From Cytophagales bacterium Alg240-R148 (lineage in GTDB: Bacteria; Bacteroidota; Bacteroidia; Cytophagales; Cyclobacteriaceae), in the NCBI GenBank assembly GCA_900537185.1, contig LS999828.1:312706-376705 (forward strand): a DNA stretch of 64,000 bases, in the 5' to 3' direction. The notes below the pieces were generated by a model. It saw only the letters and a program-made list of their open reading frames with translations. It did not search any database and had not been told where the DNA came from. Below, piece by piece: positions 16,338-25,658 of the stretch; the stretch's first letter is position 1; the number at the start of each line of letters is the position of its first letter. Both the position numbers and the translations under genes were made by a program.

Positions 16338-18895
16338 CGGAGGACTTCTAAAGGACTTTTACCAACTATGCTCCTGCTATTCAGCCATCCGATTAACAGT
16401 GTAAGCCCTATAACTGCAAATAAGACCAACAGCAATGCTTGCCAATCTAAGAAGAAATTAATTTTAAATAAAAACTTACAGAGTGCCCATGCACTCGCCA
16501 TACTTAAAAGGGTACCTGTAACAGAAGCAAATGAACCTAACAACAAATATTCTGCCAATGTGATGCCCACAATGTGTTTTTTCCTTGCCCCAATGGTGCG
16601 GAGCATTACATTTTCTTTTAACCTCAAATATTTGCTATTCACAACTGCTCCTGACAGCACCACCAAACCGGTAGCAACACTAAACAAAGCTAAAAATTGT
16701 ATTATAAAAGCTACTTTATCAAAAAAATCGCTGAGTGTTTTTATGATCAATGTCAAATCAATTAGCGATACATTTGGGAAAGCAGCCACCAATTCTCTCT
16801 GGAACTTTGCCCCCTTTTGTTTGTCTTCAATATTGGTTGTAATAACATTGAATTGAGGTGCTTTTTCCAAAACTCCTTTAGGAAAAACAAATATAAAATT
16901 AGGTGGATCTTCGGACCACTCAACATCGCGAATACCGCCTATTACGGTGGTTACTGGAACTCCTTGGACATCAAAAACCACGGAATCGCCAATACCGACG
17001 TTCAGAGTTTCATGGAATCCTTCTGAAATGGTCACAAAAGCAGTATCTGTAGGGCGTAGCACTTCGTCCAACATGGTCCCTTCAATCAGTTTTTCAGATT
17101 TTATCAAAGAATCTCTATACGTTACTCTGAACTCCCTGGTCAAAGCCCAATTGGGTATGCTATCGGTAGTGTCTTTTTGAATTTCACGAACCGTGCTTCC
17201 TTTAATTTCTGCCAAGCGCGTGGTAATAATTGGCACACTTTGTAGCGCTTCCAAACCATTGTTGGCCATCAATTCTTCTACACCCTCTACTTGATGGGGT
17301 TGGATATCAAACATGATGGTATTGGACATGTTCCCTCCACCTACAAACTCGACTTGTTGCAGCAAACTATTCTGTATTAAGCTTAATGTAGCAATTAAAA
17401 AAGCACCTAAACCTATAACCACTACCAAAACGGAAGTTTGATTGTTGGGCCGATATAAATTCGACAACCCTTGTTTCCAGATAAAGGACCAATTATTTCT
17501 AAAATATTTTTTCACCAAAGCCATTAACAACTTGCCTACCCCCCACAACAATACAAAGGCTATAGACAAACCAATAAAAAAGAAGGAAGCAGCCGCAAAG
17601 CTTTTTGTTTGGTACACTGCAAAGGCCAATGGAAACACCACAATTAATACAATAGTAACCAGTCTTGTTTTAGAAAAAGGCCTTTTCTCCGAGGCACCTG
17701 AAGGGCGTAAAACGGACAAAGGAGGTACAAAACGAACCGATACCAAAGGCAAAACAGAAAAAAGCAACGATATCACCAAGCCAATAATAAGGCCTTCAAT
17801 TAGTACAGGCCAAACTATAAAAACAGCAACGTCAATGGGGAAATAAGAAGAAAATATCAATGGCAAGACATATTGAATTACTACCCCCAGAACCACTCCC
17901 ACCAAACTGCCTATAAAACCAAATAAAGCCACCTGCAAAAAATAAATGTTAAACGCTTGCCAACCAGTGGTACCTACGCAGCGCAGCATGGCTACAAACT
18001 GCTTCTTTTCTTGGATGTAAATATGAACCGAACTGGCTACTCCAATACAGCCCAAAATCAAAGCTATGAAGGTTAGAAGGTTAAAAAACTTATACAGGTT
18101 ATCTACTCCCGCTCCTAAATTTTCTTTTCTACTTTGAGCCGTCTCATAATTGTGCCCATACTTCTTAATTGTTGGCCACAATTGGTCTTTTACAATTTCG
18201 GCAGAGTCTGGGTCATTGAATTTAAAAAAACGCTTATAACCAACTCTGGAACCATATTGCACCAACCCAGTGGAATCCAAATGTTGGTATCCTATGTACA
18301 CAGAAGGTGTAAATGTGGTGGTAAAATTATTGGATCCAGGGAATTTCGTAACAACGCCAGCCACCTTAAAAGTAAGGTTGCCTACCTTGATTGAATCATC
18401 GCTCGAAATTTCATATTGTACGGCTAAATTTTCATCTACCAATGCCCATTGCCCTTGGTGGATTTTATTAAATTGGTCAGCCGGAAGTGTTTCTACCTCC
18501 CCATAAAACGGGTATCCTTCAGAATTTGCCAAGACCCGAACCAAACGGCTTTGCTGGGTCCGCAAAATATTAACCATGGAAGCCATGCCTGCTTGTTCAG
18601 ACATGTCAAATTTCATAGAATCAAAAGCACTCGCAAATTCTTCTTCAAAAGGATTGTTGGCACTAATGGACAAATCTGCTCCCAATAAACCTTGGGCTTG
18701 GGCGTCTATTTCTCCTTGAAGATTGGCATTGAGTGAATTAATAGCAACCAAACCTGCTATCCCAATAACGATAGAGGAAATAAAAAGCAACAACCTTGAT
18801 AAATTTTTCTTTCCATCCAACCAGGCCATTTTCCATACCCACGCATCGTTAAAAATATTCCTTCGTTTTCGTTTAATCTTTACTATGTACTCCAT
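16325..18895 (-). CDS. YbbP-like ABC transporter permease (856 aa)
   Basis: This permease has about ten predicted helices: one at the N-terminus (LLLFISSIVIGIAGLVAI), a large periplasmic domain, a first FtsX unit (about 270-390), two central helices, a second periplasmic domain and a second FtsX unit (LKENVMLRTIGARKKHI, about 740-755). Length and layout match the YbbP family, which pairs with the LolD-like ATPase YbbA. The ATPase gene is directly upstream with a one-base TAATG overlap, so the two form a complex. In E. coli the same pair sits beside tesA; here the next gene is a divergent GDSL esterase too. A role in moving or presenting lipophilic substrates has been suggested for that group; unproven here. 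Confidence 0.92.
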   Translation of the reverse strand: MEYIVKIKRKRRNIFNDAWVWKMAWLDGKKNLSRLLLFISSIVIGIAGLVAINSLNANLQGEIDAQAQGLLGADLSISANNPFEEEFASAFDSMKFDMSEQAGMASMVNILRTQQSRLVRVLANSEGYPFYGEVETLPADQFNKIHQGQWALVDENLAVQYEISSDDSIKVGNLTFKVAGVVTKFPGSNNFTTTFTPSVYIGYQHLDSTGLVQYGSRVGYKRFFKFNDPDSAEIVKDQLWPTIKKYGHNYETAQSRKENLGAGVDNLYKFFNLLTFIALILGCIGVASSVHIYIQEKKQFVAMLRCVGTTGWQAFNIYFLQVALFGFIGSLVGVVLGVVIQYVLPLIFSSYFPIDVAVFIVWPVLIEGLIIGLVISLLFSVLPLVSVRFVPPLSVLRPSGASEKRPFSKTRLVTIVLIVVFPLAFAVYQTKSFAAASFFFIGLSIAFVLLWGVGKLLMALVKKYFRNNWSFIWKQGLSNLYRPNNQTSVLVVVIGLGAFLIATLSLIQNSLLQQVEFVGGGNMSNTIMFDIQPHQVEGVEELMANNGLEALQSVPIITTRLAEIKGSTVREIQKDTTDSIPNWALTREFRVTYRDSLIKSEKLIEGTMLDEVLRPTDTAFVTISEGFHETLNVGIGDSVVFDVQGVPVTTVIGGIRDVEWSEDPPNFIFVFPKGVLEKAPQFNVITTNIEDKQKGAKFQRELVAAFPNVSLIDLTLIIKTLSDFFDKVAFIIQFLALFSVATGLVVLSGAVVNSKYLRLKENVMLRTIGARKKHIVGITLAEYLLLGSFASVTGTLLSMASAWALCKFLFKINFFLDWQALLLVLFAVIGLTLLIGWLNSRSIVGKSPLEVLRKEV

Positions 18896-19581
18896 TAATT
18901 AAGCGCTTTATCAGAATAAATTTTCCCACCTCTTAACTCAATTATTCTTTCGGTATGGTGGGCCAACTCCAAGTTATGGGTTACGGTGATCAAAGTAGTA
19001 TTGTGTTCTTTGTTCAAACCAAACAATATACTGGTAACCATCTCGGCAGTTTCTTCATCCAGATTTCCGGTGGGTTCGTCTGCAAACAATATCTCAGGGG
19101 TGCTTATAAAAGCTCTTGCAATAGCCACCCGCTGTTGTTCGCCTCCCGAGAGTTGTGTTGGATAATGGTCCATTCTATCTGCCAATCCTACCCGACCCAA
19201 CAACTCTTCGGCTTGTTTGCGCTTGCCTTTTTCGCCTCTGAGTTCTAATGGTACCAAAACATTTTCTAACGCCGTAAGGGTAGGCAACAATTGAAAGTTC
19301 TGAAAAATAAATCCAACTTTCTGATTTCTCACATACGCCCTATCGTCTTCCCCCATAGCGTTTAGTTTTATCCCGGCCAAACTAATCACGCCAGAAGTAG
19401 GAACATCCAAACCAGCACACAAACCCAACAAAGTGGTTTTTCCAGAACCAGAAGGACCTACAATGGCCACCGACTCTCCTTTTTGTATGGTGAAATTTAT
19501 ACCACTTAATATTTCTAATTTGCGCTGATCCAAAGAAAATGATTTCTCAAGATTTTCTACCACTAAAATTTGTTCTTCCAC
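18895..19581 (-). CDS. YbbA/LolD-like ABC transporter ATPase
   Basis: The 228-residue protein carries Walker A (GPSGSGKTT, residues 42-50), the Q-loop region ([18 protein letters not shown], where this subfamily signals for MacB/FtsX partners), the signature [14 protein letters not shown], Walker B ([10 protein letters not shown]) and the switch His (VTHNLELA). It energizes the permease encoded next in the operon. The start is a GTG (19581-19579); no ATG lies early enough to keep the first beta strand. The YbbA rather than LolD assignment rests on the neighbouring permease and esterase. Confidence 0.93.
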   Translation of the reverse strand: MEEQILVVENLEKSFSLDQRKLEILSGINFTIQKGESVAIVGPSGSGKTTLLGLCAGLDVPTSGVISLAGIKLNAMGEDDRAYVRNQKVGFIFQNFQLLPTLTALENVLVPLELRGEKGKRKQAEELLGRVGLADRMDHYPTQLSGGEQQRVAIARAFISTPEILFADEPTGNLDEETAEMVTSILFGLNKEHNTTLITVTHNLELAHHTERIIELRGGKIYSDKALN

Positions 19582-19702
19582 TTTTACTTTCTATTTTATC
19601 GGTTTATCTATAAAAACCTTGTATGCAATAAACCGTATGCAATTCAATATCGTTAGGGTTTTAAATTAACAGGTTTTAAATCGTTTTAAAAGTTTTTATT
19701 TA

Positions 19703-20314
19703 ATGATGACTAAATTACTGATTCATTTCTTTCTGGCAATTCCCCTTTTATACGGTGACAGCCAAGAAAAGATTATTTTATTTTTCGGTGACAGTTTAAC
19801 CGCAGGTTATGGGTTATCTATAGAACAAGCATTCCCTTCCATTGTTGAATCTCAATTAATTTCGGAAGGCACACAGTGCAAAGTAATCAATGCTGGGTTG
19901 AGTGGAGAAACTTCCGCAGGAGGCTTAAGTAGAATTGATTGGATATTGCGCCAACCAGTAGATGTTTTGGTTTTAGAGTTAGGTGCAAACGACGGACTGA
20001 GAGGATTGCCAATTGACCAAACTAAAGAAAATCTTCAACAAATAATTAATAAAGTAAAGGCAAAAAACCAGGATGTGAAAATAATTATTGCAGGTATGAT
20101 GGTGCCGCCCAATATGGGGCAAAAATACAGTGCTAGCTTTGGTCAAATATTTCCGGATCTGGCGGATAAAAACAATGCCGTTCTAATCCCTTTTCTTTTA
20201 GAAGGAGTTGCTGGTGATAAAAATTTGAATTTGGCCGACGGCATTCACCCAAATGTAAAAGGCCATAAAATTGTTGCTAACAATGTTCTGGAAGCCTTAA
20301 GAAAAATTTTGTAA
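19703..20314 (+). CDS. tesA: GDSL/SGNH esterase (TesA-like)
   Basis: The 203-residue hydrolase has block I FFGDSLTAGYG (nucleophile Ser31), the Gly of block II (NAGLSGETSAGG), Asn of block III (LELGANDGLRG) and the C-terminal Asp/His pair (ADGIHPNVKGH). A short hydrophobic N-terminus suggests export to the periplasm, as for E. coli TesA, a thioesterase/protease I/lysophospholipase. The gene is divergent from the ybbA-ybbP-like pair, reproducing the enterobacterial order, which is the main reason for the symbol. Exact substrate unknown. A GNAT gene follows after one base. Confidence 0.88.
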   Translation: MMTKLLIHFFLAIPLLYGDSQEKIILFFGDSLTAGYGLSIEQAFPSIVESQLISEGTQCKVINAGLSGETSAGGLSRIDWILRQPVDVLVLELGANDGLRGLPIDQTKENLQQIINKVKAKNQDVKIIIAGMMVPPNMGQKYSASFGQIFPDLADKNNAVLIPFLLEGVAGDKNLNLADGIHPNVKGHKIVANNVLEALRKIL

Positions 20315-20315
20315 C

Positions 20316-20753
20316 ATGAACTTTCCATCCATAATAGCCAAAACCCCAGAAGATCTTCGAGCCTCTTTAGAGTTAAGAAAAGAAATTTTCATACAAGAAC
20401 AGGGCATACCGGAATCTTTGGAAGTGGACGGCAAGGATGAGGGGTGTATTATAGCAGTAGTTAAAAACAGCGCAATGGAAGTTGTAGCCACTGGCAGGTT
20501 GTATATCACTTCCGATTCCAGAGCTGAAATATCTAGAATAGGTGTAAAAAAAGAGTTTAGAAACAATGGTTTGGCCTTAAAAGTAATCAACACCCTACAC
20601 AACCAGGCCAGAAAAAATGGTATTAAAACAGTGCATATCAACCCACATGCACATTTGGAAATGTTCTATTCCAACCTTGGTTATATTAAAAAACCAGGAC
20701 AATACAAGGTAGGGGACCACGATTTAATATCGATGGAAAACACCTTACAATAA
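20316..20753 (+). CDS. GNAT family N-acetyltransferase
   Basis: This 145-residue protein has the GNAT fold: strand-helix start (ELRKEIFIQEQGIP), motif D/A with ISRIGVKKEFRNNGLALKVI for acetyl-CoA pyrophosphate contact, and motif B (HAHLEMFYSNLGYIK). The IFIQEQGIP element is characteristic of the ElaA-like branch. It follows the esterase by one base and must be co-translated. Acceptor substrate unknown. Confidence 0.88.
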   Translation: MNFPSIIAKTPEDLRASLELRKEIFIQEQGIPESLEVDGKDEGCIIAVVKNSAMEVVATGRLYITSDSRAEISRIGVKKEFRNNGLALKVINTLHNQARKNGIKTVHINPHAHLEMFYSNLGYIKKPGQYKVGDHDLISMENTLQ

Positions 20754-20754
20754 A

Positions 20755-23022
20755 TTATTTTGTATTTTCAACAATAGCGCGTTGTAACCCAAGATAATCT
20801 TGATTTTGAGGGTCTACACTTAATAAAAACTGTACAAATGGAATTGCCTGGTCAAAAGATCCATTTTGGACCTTCAATATAGCCATTATATGATTAATAG
20901 GAATGGAGTTAGGCAATTTCGCCAGCCCTTGCTTGTAAACACTTTCTGCATAGGTGGTATCTCCATTGTTGTGGAATAAGAGTCCCAAATTGTAGTAAGC
21001 CCTTTCGTTGAGCGGGTTCAATGTTATAGCTTGCTCCAAATTGGTCTTCGCCTTTTCAAGATCATTTTCTTCCGCATATAAAAGCCCCAAGGAATAGTAC
21101 CCCTGGGCATATTCTGGTTCTTGTTTTAAAATGATGTGGTACAAATCAATGGCTTCTTGGTTGCGTTTTTCTAAATTGTACAATCGAGCCAAATTAACAC
21201 GGGCATTGTTGAAGTAGTTATCCAATTGTAGTGTTTTTATATAGGCTTTCTCGGCATTTTTAGGCTGGTTAATTTTTTCATAAAACTGCCCTATCATAAA
21301 ACTACCAGCGGGGAAATCCGCCTGGATATCCAAAGAATTGCGGTACTCTTGTTGGGTGTTTTTAAATACTTCTTGGTAGGCCTGTGGTATATTTTGCAAC
21401 GGCAGCAACGCAGTAACCCGTGCCGCGGCATACCGCACCGAACGCACTTTATCTTTGAGCAGAGGAAGCGCATAAGCTTGAATGGTTGCAGGATCCGAAT
21501 TTTCTAAAGTTAAAACTGCCGTATGCCGTACTATCGGCGCTTTATCGGCAAGGGACTGAAGCATTGCTTCTTGCACACCTGGGTATGGCAAACCACGCAA
21601 ATAAGCAATGGCTGTGGCTTTCACTATTGACGGGGTTGTTGCATCCTTGAGCAGACCAAGCAAAGGCAAGACAGCAGTTTCGCTGTTTACAGAGGCCTCG
21701 GTTAAAACATCTGAAAAATGCGGCTTCCTGTTGGGGCCAAAATGATCCTCTATGGCTTTAGCTGCCCAAGCATCTGTTTTCCCATCGTGGCATTGGGTGC
21801 AAGCATTGGGGGTACCAAATTGTACACTTTGATCGGGACGTGGCACCCTAAAACTATGGTCCCTTCTAAAGTCAATACCCATGTAATTTTTACCTGGCAT
21901 ATGACAGTTCACACACAGGGCCCCTTCAGATTCAATGCCGTGAAAGTGGTGTTCTTTGGTGTCAAATTCTTTTTTTTCATGGCATTGCAAACAAAGGCCA
22001 TTGCCTTCTATTTTCAATTCCAAAGTATGCGGATTGTGGCAATCGGTACACTGTACGTCGTTGTGGTACATTTTACTCTGTACAAAAGAACCAAATACAT
22101 ATACTTCATCTTTAATTTGACCATCTGCATGGTACAACTCTGGTCTTAGAATGGAAGGCACATAGTGGTCCATAAACTCCCCCTCAAAATCAAACGCATT
22201 GGTAATCTGACTTCTTCTTGAATGGCACCTGGCACATTGGTCTACTTGCTGCTCTGAGCTCAGGCTGGAAGTTAATTGAAGAATATTTTTACTTTCATCC
22301 GCATCGTAGGCCTCGTTTTGCACCCATTCCACATGGGCCTTTCCTGGCCCATGACAGGCTTCACAACTTACATTGATGCTGGTAAAGTGGGTTGCATAAG
22401 CGCCTGTTTCGGGGTCAAAGTTTTTTTCTACATAGGTAGAATGACAATCGGCACACATGCTATTCCAGTTGAGCCCTCCACGCGACCAATGGAGCCATTC
22501 TGTATGTTGAACATCTAAAGTTGGATACAAATCATACCAGGTTTTCTTTTGATTGTCCCAAGCGGTGCTTAGTGCTTGCAGCTTGCCATTCGAAAGCGCA
22601 ACCAAATATTGTTGCAATGGAGCCACGCCAAAAACGTATACAACTTTAAAATCATCGAACAAACCATTTGCCCCCTGGGTATTCACATAAAAGTCCTTCC
22701 CTTTTTTGAAAAACTTGCTAGTAGTATTGTCTCCTTTGAATATTGCCCCATCAAAATCACCTAAAACGGTGGTAGCATTGGCTGCATCCATCGCTTTATC
22801 GTGGTGGGAACCCTCCCATTCTTCGAATTGATTTTGGTGGCACGACTTACAATTTTCCCCCCCTAAAAAATCTGAAGCGCTTATTCCAAGGTTAGATGCC
22901 AATTCTACCTTTGTTTTTGCTTTTTCATTTTCGTTTTTATTGTTACACCCTTGGAAAGTGACCACTCCTACAGCACCCATAAAAATGAGTACACAAACTA
23001 TTAACTTGGCCTTTTGTATCAT
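20755..23022 (-). CDS. Octaheme cytochrome c lipoprotein with HEAT and TPR repeats
   Basis: The 755-residue protein has a lipoprotein signal (VTFQGC, Cys26) and eight CxxCH heme-binding motifs with first Cys at residues 58, 190, 220, 263, 325, 344, 370 and 408, in the arrangement of cytochrome c554/c'-like multiheme domains. Residues about 420-540 look like HEAT repeats (PIVRHTAVLTLENSD; VRSVRYAAARV) and about 560-740 are TPR units ending DQAIPFVQFLLSVDP. It should sit on the outside of a membrane and take part in electron transfer or nitrogen/sulfur oxyanion chemistry, with the repeats for protein docking. Heme ligands other than the CxxCH His cannot be assigned by eye. It is encoded alone, convergent with the GNAT gene. 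Confidence 0.9.
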   Translation of the reverse strand: MIQKAKLIVCVLIFMGAVGVVTFQGCNNKNENEKAKTKVELASNLGISASDFLGGENCKSCHQNQFEEWEGSHHDKAMDAANATTVLGDFDGAIFKGDNTTSKFFKKGKDFYVNTQGANGLFDDFKVVYVFGVAPLQQYLVALSNGKLQALSTAWDNQKKTWYDLYPTLDVQHTEWLHWSRGGLNWNSMCADCHSTYVEKNFDPETGAYATHFTSINVSCEACHGPGKAHVEWVQNEAYDADESKNILQLTSSLSSEQQVDQCARCHSRRSQITNAFDFEGEFMDHYVPSILRPELYHADGQIKDEVYVFGSFVQSKMYHNDVQCTDCHNPHTLELKIEGNGLCLQCHEKKEFDTKEHHFHGIESEGALCVNCHMPGKNYMGIDFRRDHSFRVPRPDQSVQFGTPNACTQCHDGKTDAWAAKAIEDHFGPNRKPHFSDVLTEASVNSETAVLPLLGLLKDATTPSIVKATAIAYLRGLPYPGVQEAMLQSLADKAPIVRHTAVLTLENSDPATIQAYALPLLKDKVRSVRYAAARVTALLPLQNIPQAYQEVFKNTQQEYRNSLDIQADFPAGSFMIGQFYEKINQPKNAEKAYIKTLQLDNYFNNARVNLARLYNLEKRNQEAIDLYHIILKQEPEYAQGYYSLGLLYAEENDLEKAKTNLEQAITLNPLNERAYYNLGLLFHNNGDTTYAESVYKQGLAKLPNSIPINHIMAILKVQNGSFDQAIPFVQFLLSVDPQNQDYLGLQRAIVENTK

Positions 23023-23151
23023 TGAAAATAAATATTTACCAATTATATCATTTTTTGGTAGCTATTTAAAACATAAAGGAATTTTTGAATATAAATTATG
23101 TTAAAGAGTTGATTTTCAATTCCATTTATTATTTTCATAAAAAAAACCAAC

Positions 23152-24183
23152 ATGAAGCTTTCAACTTTTGCTTACACCTTAATTATATTGACCCTGAGTG
23201 TAATAATATTGATTTATGGAAAATCAATATTACTTCCATTGGTTTTGGCTGTTATGGTCTGGTTTCTTATAAAAATTTTAAAGAGTTTTATAAAAAGACA
23301 GAAATTGGGGCAAAGATTACCCAATTGGGCTCTGAATGGAGCTGCCTTCATTATCATCTTTTCTACCCTTAGCATCATTGGCAACCTTTTAACGCGCAAT
23401 GTAATGCACATGACCGAAGCCATCCCAGAATACGATAAAAACATTGCATTGATGTCCTCCAAGATTCACAACCTGACAGGTTTCAATTTAATTTTATGGT
23501 TCGATGATTTCACCGGGGATTACGATTTTGCGGTTCTAATTAAAGCGATTATCAATATGGTCACTGAATTGTTCGCGGATGCCTTTATGGTGGTACTCTA
23601 TGTGCTATTCCTAATGTTGGAAGAAGCCGTATTTATGAAGAAAATTAGGTTGGTATTTCGTGAAGAAGCTGATTTCAAAAAAGCCAACGGAATCATTGAA
23701 AAGCTGAACACCTCCATCAATGACTATATTGCCTTAAAAACCATCATTAGTTTAATTACCGGCACCTTAAGTTTTGTTGCCTTGTTAATTATTGGGGTAG
23801 ATTATGCTTTTTTCTGGGCCTTTTTAATTTTCATGTTGAATTATATCCCAACCATTGGCTCTTTGATTGCCACCTTCTTTCCTGCAGCGATGGCGTTGCT
23901 TCAAACAGCATCCTTTGCACCATTCTTTATGGTAATTGCTGCGGTAGGAGCCATCCAAATTATAGTTGGCAACATACTGGAACCTAAAATAATGGGCAAT
24001 TCTTTAAATATTAGCGCTATGGTAGTACTAATTGCCTTGTCTTTTTGGGGCGCTATTTGGGGAGTGACCGGAATGATCATTAGTGTTCCGGTAACTGTAA
24101 TGATAATGATTATAATGGCCCAGTTTCCCAACACCAAAAGCATCGCAATATTTTTATCAGAAAACGGGGAAATTCAAAAATAA
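23152..24183 (+). CDS. AI-2E family membrane permease
   Basis: The 343-residue protein has the AI-2E (PerM/TqsA) topology: two N-terminal helices, a conserved long helix before a soluble loop (about 70-150), a helical core and a C-terminal set with the signature LNYIPTIGSLIATFFP (about 226-241) and NILEPKIMGNSLNISAMVV (about 273-292). Members export autoinducer-2, act as Na+/H+ antiporters or transport indole-type compounds; here the substrate is unknown. The family is common in Bacteroidota. Single-gene unit. Confidence 0.92.
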   Translation: MKLSTFAYTLIILTLSVIILIYGKSILLPLVLAVMVWFLIKILKSFIKRQKLGQRLPNWALNGAAFIIIFSTLSIIGNLLTRNVMHMTEAIPEYDKNIALMSSKIHNLTGFNLILWFDDFTGDYDFAVLIKAIINMVTELFADAFMVVLYVLFLMLEEAVFMKKIRLVFREEADFKKANGIIEKLNTSINDYIALKTIISLITGTLSFVALLIIGVDYAFFWAFLIFMLNYIPTIGSLIATFFPAAMALLQTASFAPFFMVIAAVGAIQIIVGNILEPKIMGNSLNISAMVVLIALSFWGAIWGVTGMIISVPVTVMIMIIMAQFPNTKSIAIFLSENGEIQK

Positions 24184-24193
24184 AGCATTTTTT

Positions 24194-24221
24194 ATTGGTG
24201 CAATTAGCATTACCAATTTTT
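24194..24221 (+). terminator. Weak terminator after the AI-2E gene
   Basis: ATTGGT (24194-24199) pairs with ACCAAT (24212-24217), followed by a short T run. The stem is short and has a twelve-base loop, so strength is modest. Confidence 0.45.
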
Positions 24222-24236
24222 AACCGCTGTTAACCA

Positions 24237-24728
24237 TCACCCTAATTTGATTCTAATAGCATCAAAAATCTTATCCACCGCAGGGCAAATGAGCGCATTT
24301 TTCTCCGTTAATTTAAGAATTTGATGCATGTTCTTTCGGTTGGTATGTGGGTATTCTCTACAGGCTTTAGGCCTGTCTTCGTACACTATACACTTGTTGT
24401 CGTGCCCTAAAAAAGCACAAGGAGTGGATTGCAAAACATGGTCGCCTTCCTCATCTATCCGGAGGTATTCTTGTATAAATATGGCTGGCTTCATTTTCAA
24501 AACTTTTGACAACCGTTCAATATCTGAGTCAAGAAACAAAGGCCCTGTAGTTTTACAACAATTGGCGCAGGTCAAACAGTCCATCTCCTCAAAAACTTCG
24601 TAGTGCGATGCATGGAATACACCATCTATTTTCTTTTTTCGCTTTCGTAGGTCTTGGACCAATTGGCGGTTGGCATCTGCTTTTTTTGCCACTTTTTGGT
24701 TAAAATTGTCAATATCCAACTGTTTCAT
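24237..24728 (-). CDS. YkgJ family cysteine-cluster protein
   Basis: The 163-residue protein has the cluster CLTCANCCKTTGP and the later Cys pairs CAFLGHDNKCIVYEDRPKAC, the UPF0153/YkgJ pattern thought to bind a zinc or iron-sulfur centre. A Lys-rich N-terminus precedes it. The function in the family is unknown; one member group is linked to flagellin lysine methylation, but nothing here points to that. It is alone, divergent from the ArsC-like gene. Confidence 0.88.
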   Translation of the reverse strand: MKQLDIDNFNQKVAKKADANRQLVQDLRKRKKKIDGVFHASHYEVFEEMDCLTCANCCKTTGPLFLDSDIERLSKVLKMKPAIFIQEYLRIDEEGDHVLQSTPCAFLGHDNKCIVYEDRPKACREYPHTNRKNMHQILKLTEKNALICPAVDKIFDAIRIKLG

Positions 24729-24828
24729 AGCCTTTTTTTCATTTGGAATTACAAAGTTAAATGATTATATTATTAAACTTCGATAAATATTATCGAATTA
24801 ACCGACAGCCATTTAACTCGCATTAACC

Positions 24829-25242
24829 ATGAACATTCATCCTAACGAACTCATCATTTATTTTGATCCTTCAAGCAATATGGGAAAGCAAACTAGAGCC
24901 ATTGCCCAAACCATATCCAACAATATAAACTTGATAGATTACCACAAGCAGCCATTGACCACCACCCTATGGAAAGACATCATTAATATGTTGGACTTAA
25001 AGCCAAAAGATTTATTGGACAAATCCAGAAAAGATTACCAAGAAAAAATTGCAGGGAATACTTTTACTATGTCCGGATGGCTTGAGGTTTTGATGAACAA
25101 TCCCCAAATGATCAAAGCACCAATTGCCATTTTCCAAAACAAAGCGATCCTTTGCAAAAAACCCACCGATCTACTTCAATTTGATAGAAAGTCTAGAACT
25201 TCGGTAAAGGTGCCTCCACACTTAAGGGCACACGCACATTAG
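24829..25242 (+). CDS. ArsC-like (thioredoxin-fold) protein lacking the catalytic cysteine
   Basis: At 137 residues it has the length and fold pattern of ArsC/Spx-family reductases, ending in KAPIAIFQNKAILCKKPTDLLQF, which aligns with the RPIVxxxxxAxIGRPP segment of ArsC. The position of the catalytic Cys (NPxC in ArsC) reads DPSSNMGK, with Ser15-Ser16, and the arsenate-binding Arg residues appear as Lys. It should therefore not reduce arsenate by the usual mechanism. Such Cys-less forms recur in Bacteroidota, which suggests an unknown conserved job rather than decay. No ars genes are near. Confidence 0.8.
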   Translation: MNIHPNELIIYFDPSSNMGKQTRAIAQTISNNINLIDYHKQPLTTTLWKDIINMLDLKPKDLLDKSRKDYQEKIAGNTFTMSGWLEVLMNNPQMIKAPIAIFQNKAILCKKPTDLLQFDRKSRTSVKVPPHLRAHAH

Positions 25243-25658
25243 TACTGGGCCTCTGGCCCACTTATTTTTAAATCGAAATATACATTATCCGAATCTCCGT
25301 CTATTACAAAAAAGTAATCGTGTGTAGCATATTCGGTCATTTTGTTGTGCTCAAATGAAGTTTGGTAGACCCCTTCATAGTATACATCAAAAACATTCTT
25401 TCCCTTACCACTGAATCGGAGGTTGTCACTCACCTGGTTGTTAAAAACAACCGCAGTATCTCCTTTGTAACTCCAATTAATTGTAATGGCATTTACATCC
25501 ACAACTCCTTTGGTTTGAACAAATATGCCATTTGGAAGCAACAGCAACAGCAGCTGAAACCGCAACAAATAAGCTAGCAACAAACCCACTCCGCTTATAG
25601 CAAATAAGATTAACATTGGCTTTAAAAGCCACCAGTATTCCGAATTATCGCGTTGCAC
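25239..25658 (-). CDS. Small membrane protein, function unknown
   Basis: The 139-residue product has one or two N-terminal hydrophobic segments (LLKPMLILFAISGVGLLLAYLL and the following LLLLL stretch) and a soluble beta-rich C-terminus (residues 48-139). It starts with GTG at 25658, directly after the TAA of the S1-domain gene, so it is read by coupling. Its 3' end overlaps the ArsC-like gene tail to tail by four bases. No family recognised. Confidence 0.6.
   Translation of the reverse strand: MQRDNSEYWWLLKPMLILFAISGVGLLLAYLLRFQLLLLLLPNGIFVQTKGVVDVNAITINWSYKGDTAVVFNNQVSDNLRFSGKGKNVFDVYYEGVYQTSFEHNKMTEYATHDYFFVIDGDSDNVYFDLKISGPEAQY

Noticed and set aside
10269-19581. A single three-component export system formed by the three FtsX-type permeases
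   Set aside because: They lie in separate transcription units on both strands, with only one ATPase gene; they look like unrelated family members.
24829-25242. Arsenic resistance locus
   Set aside because: The ArsC-like protein lacks the catalytic Cys and no arsR, arsB or acr3 gene adjoins it.
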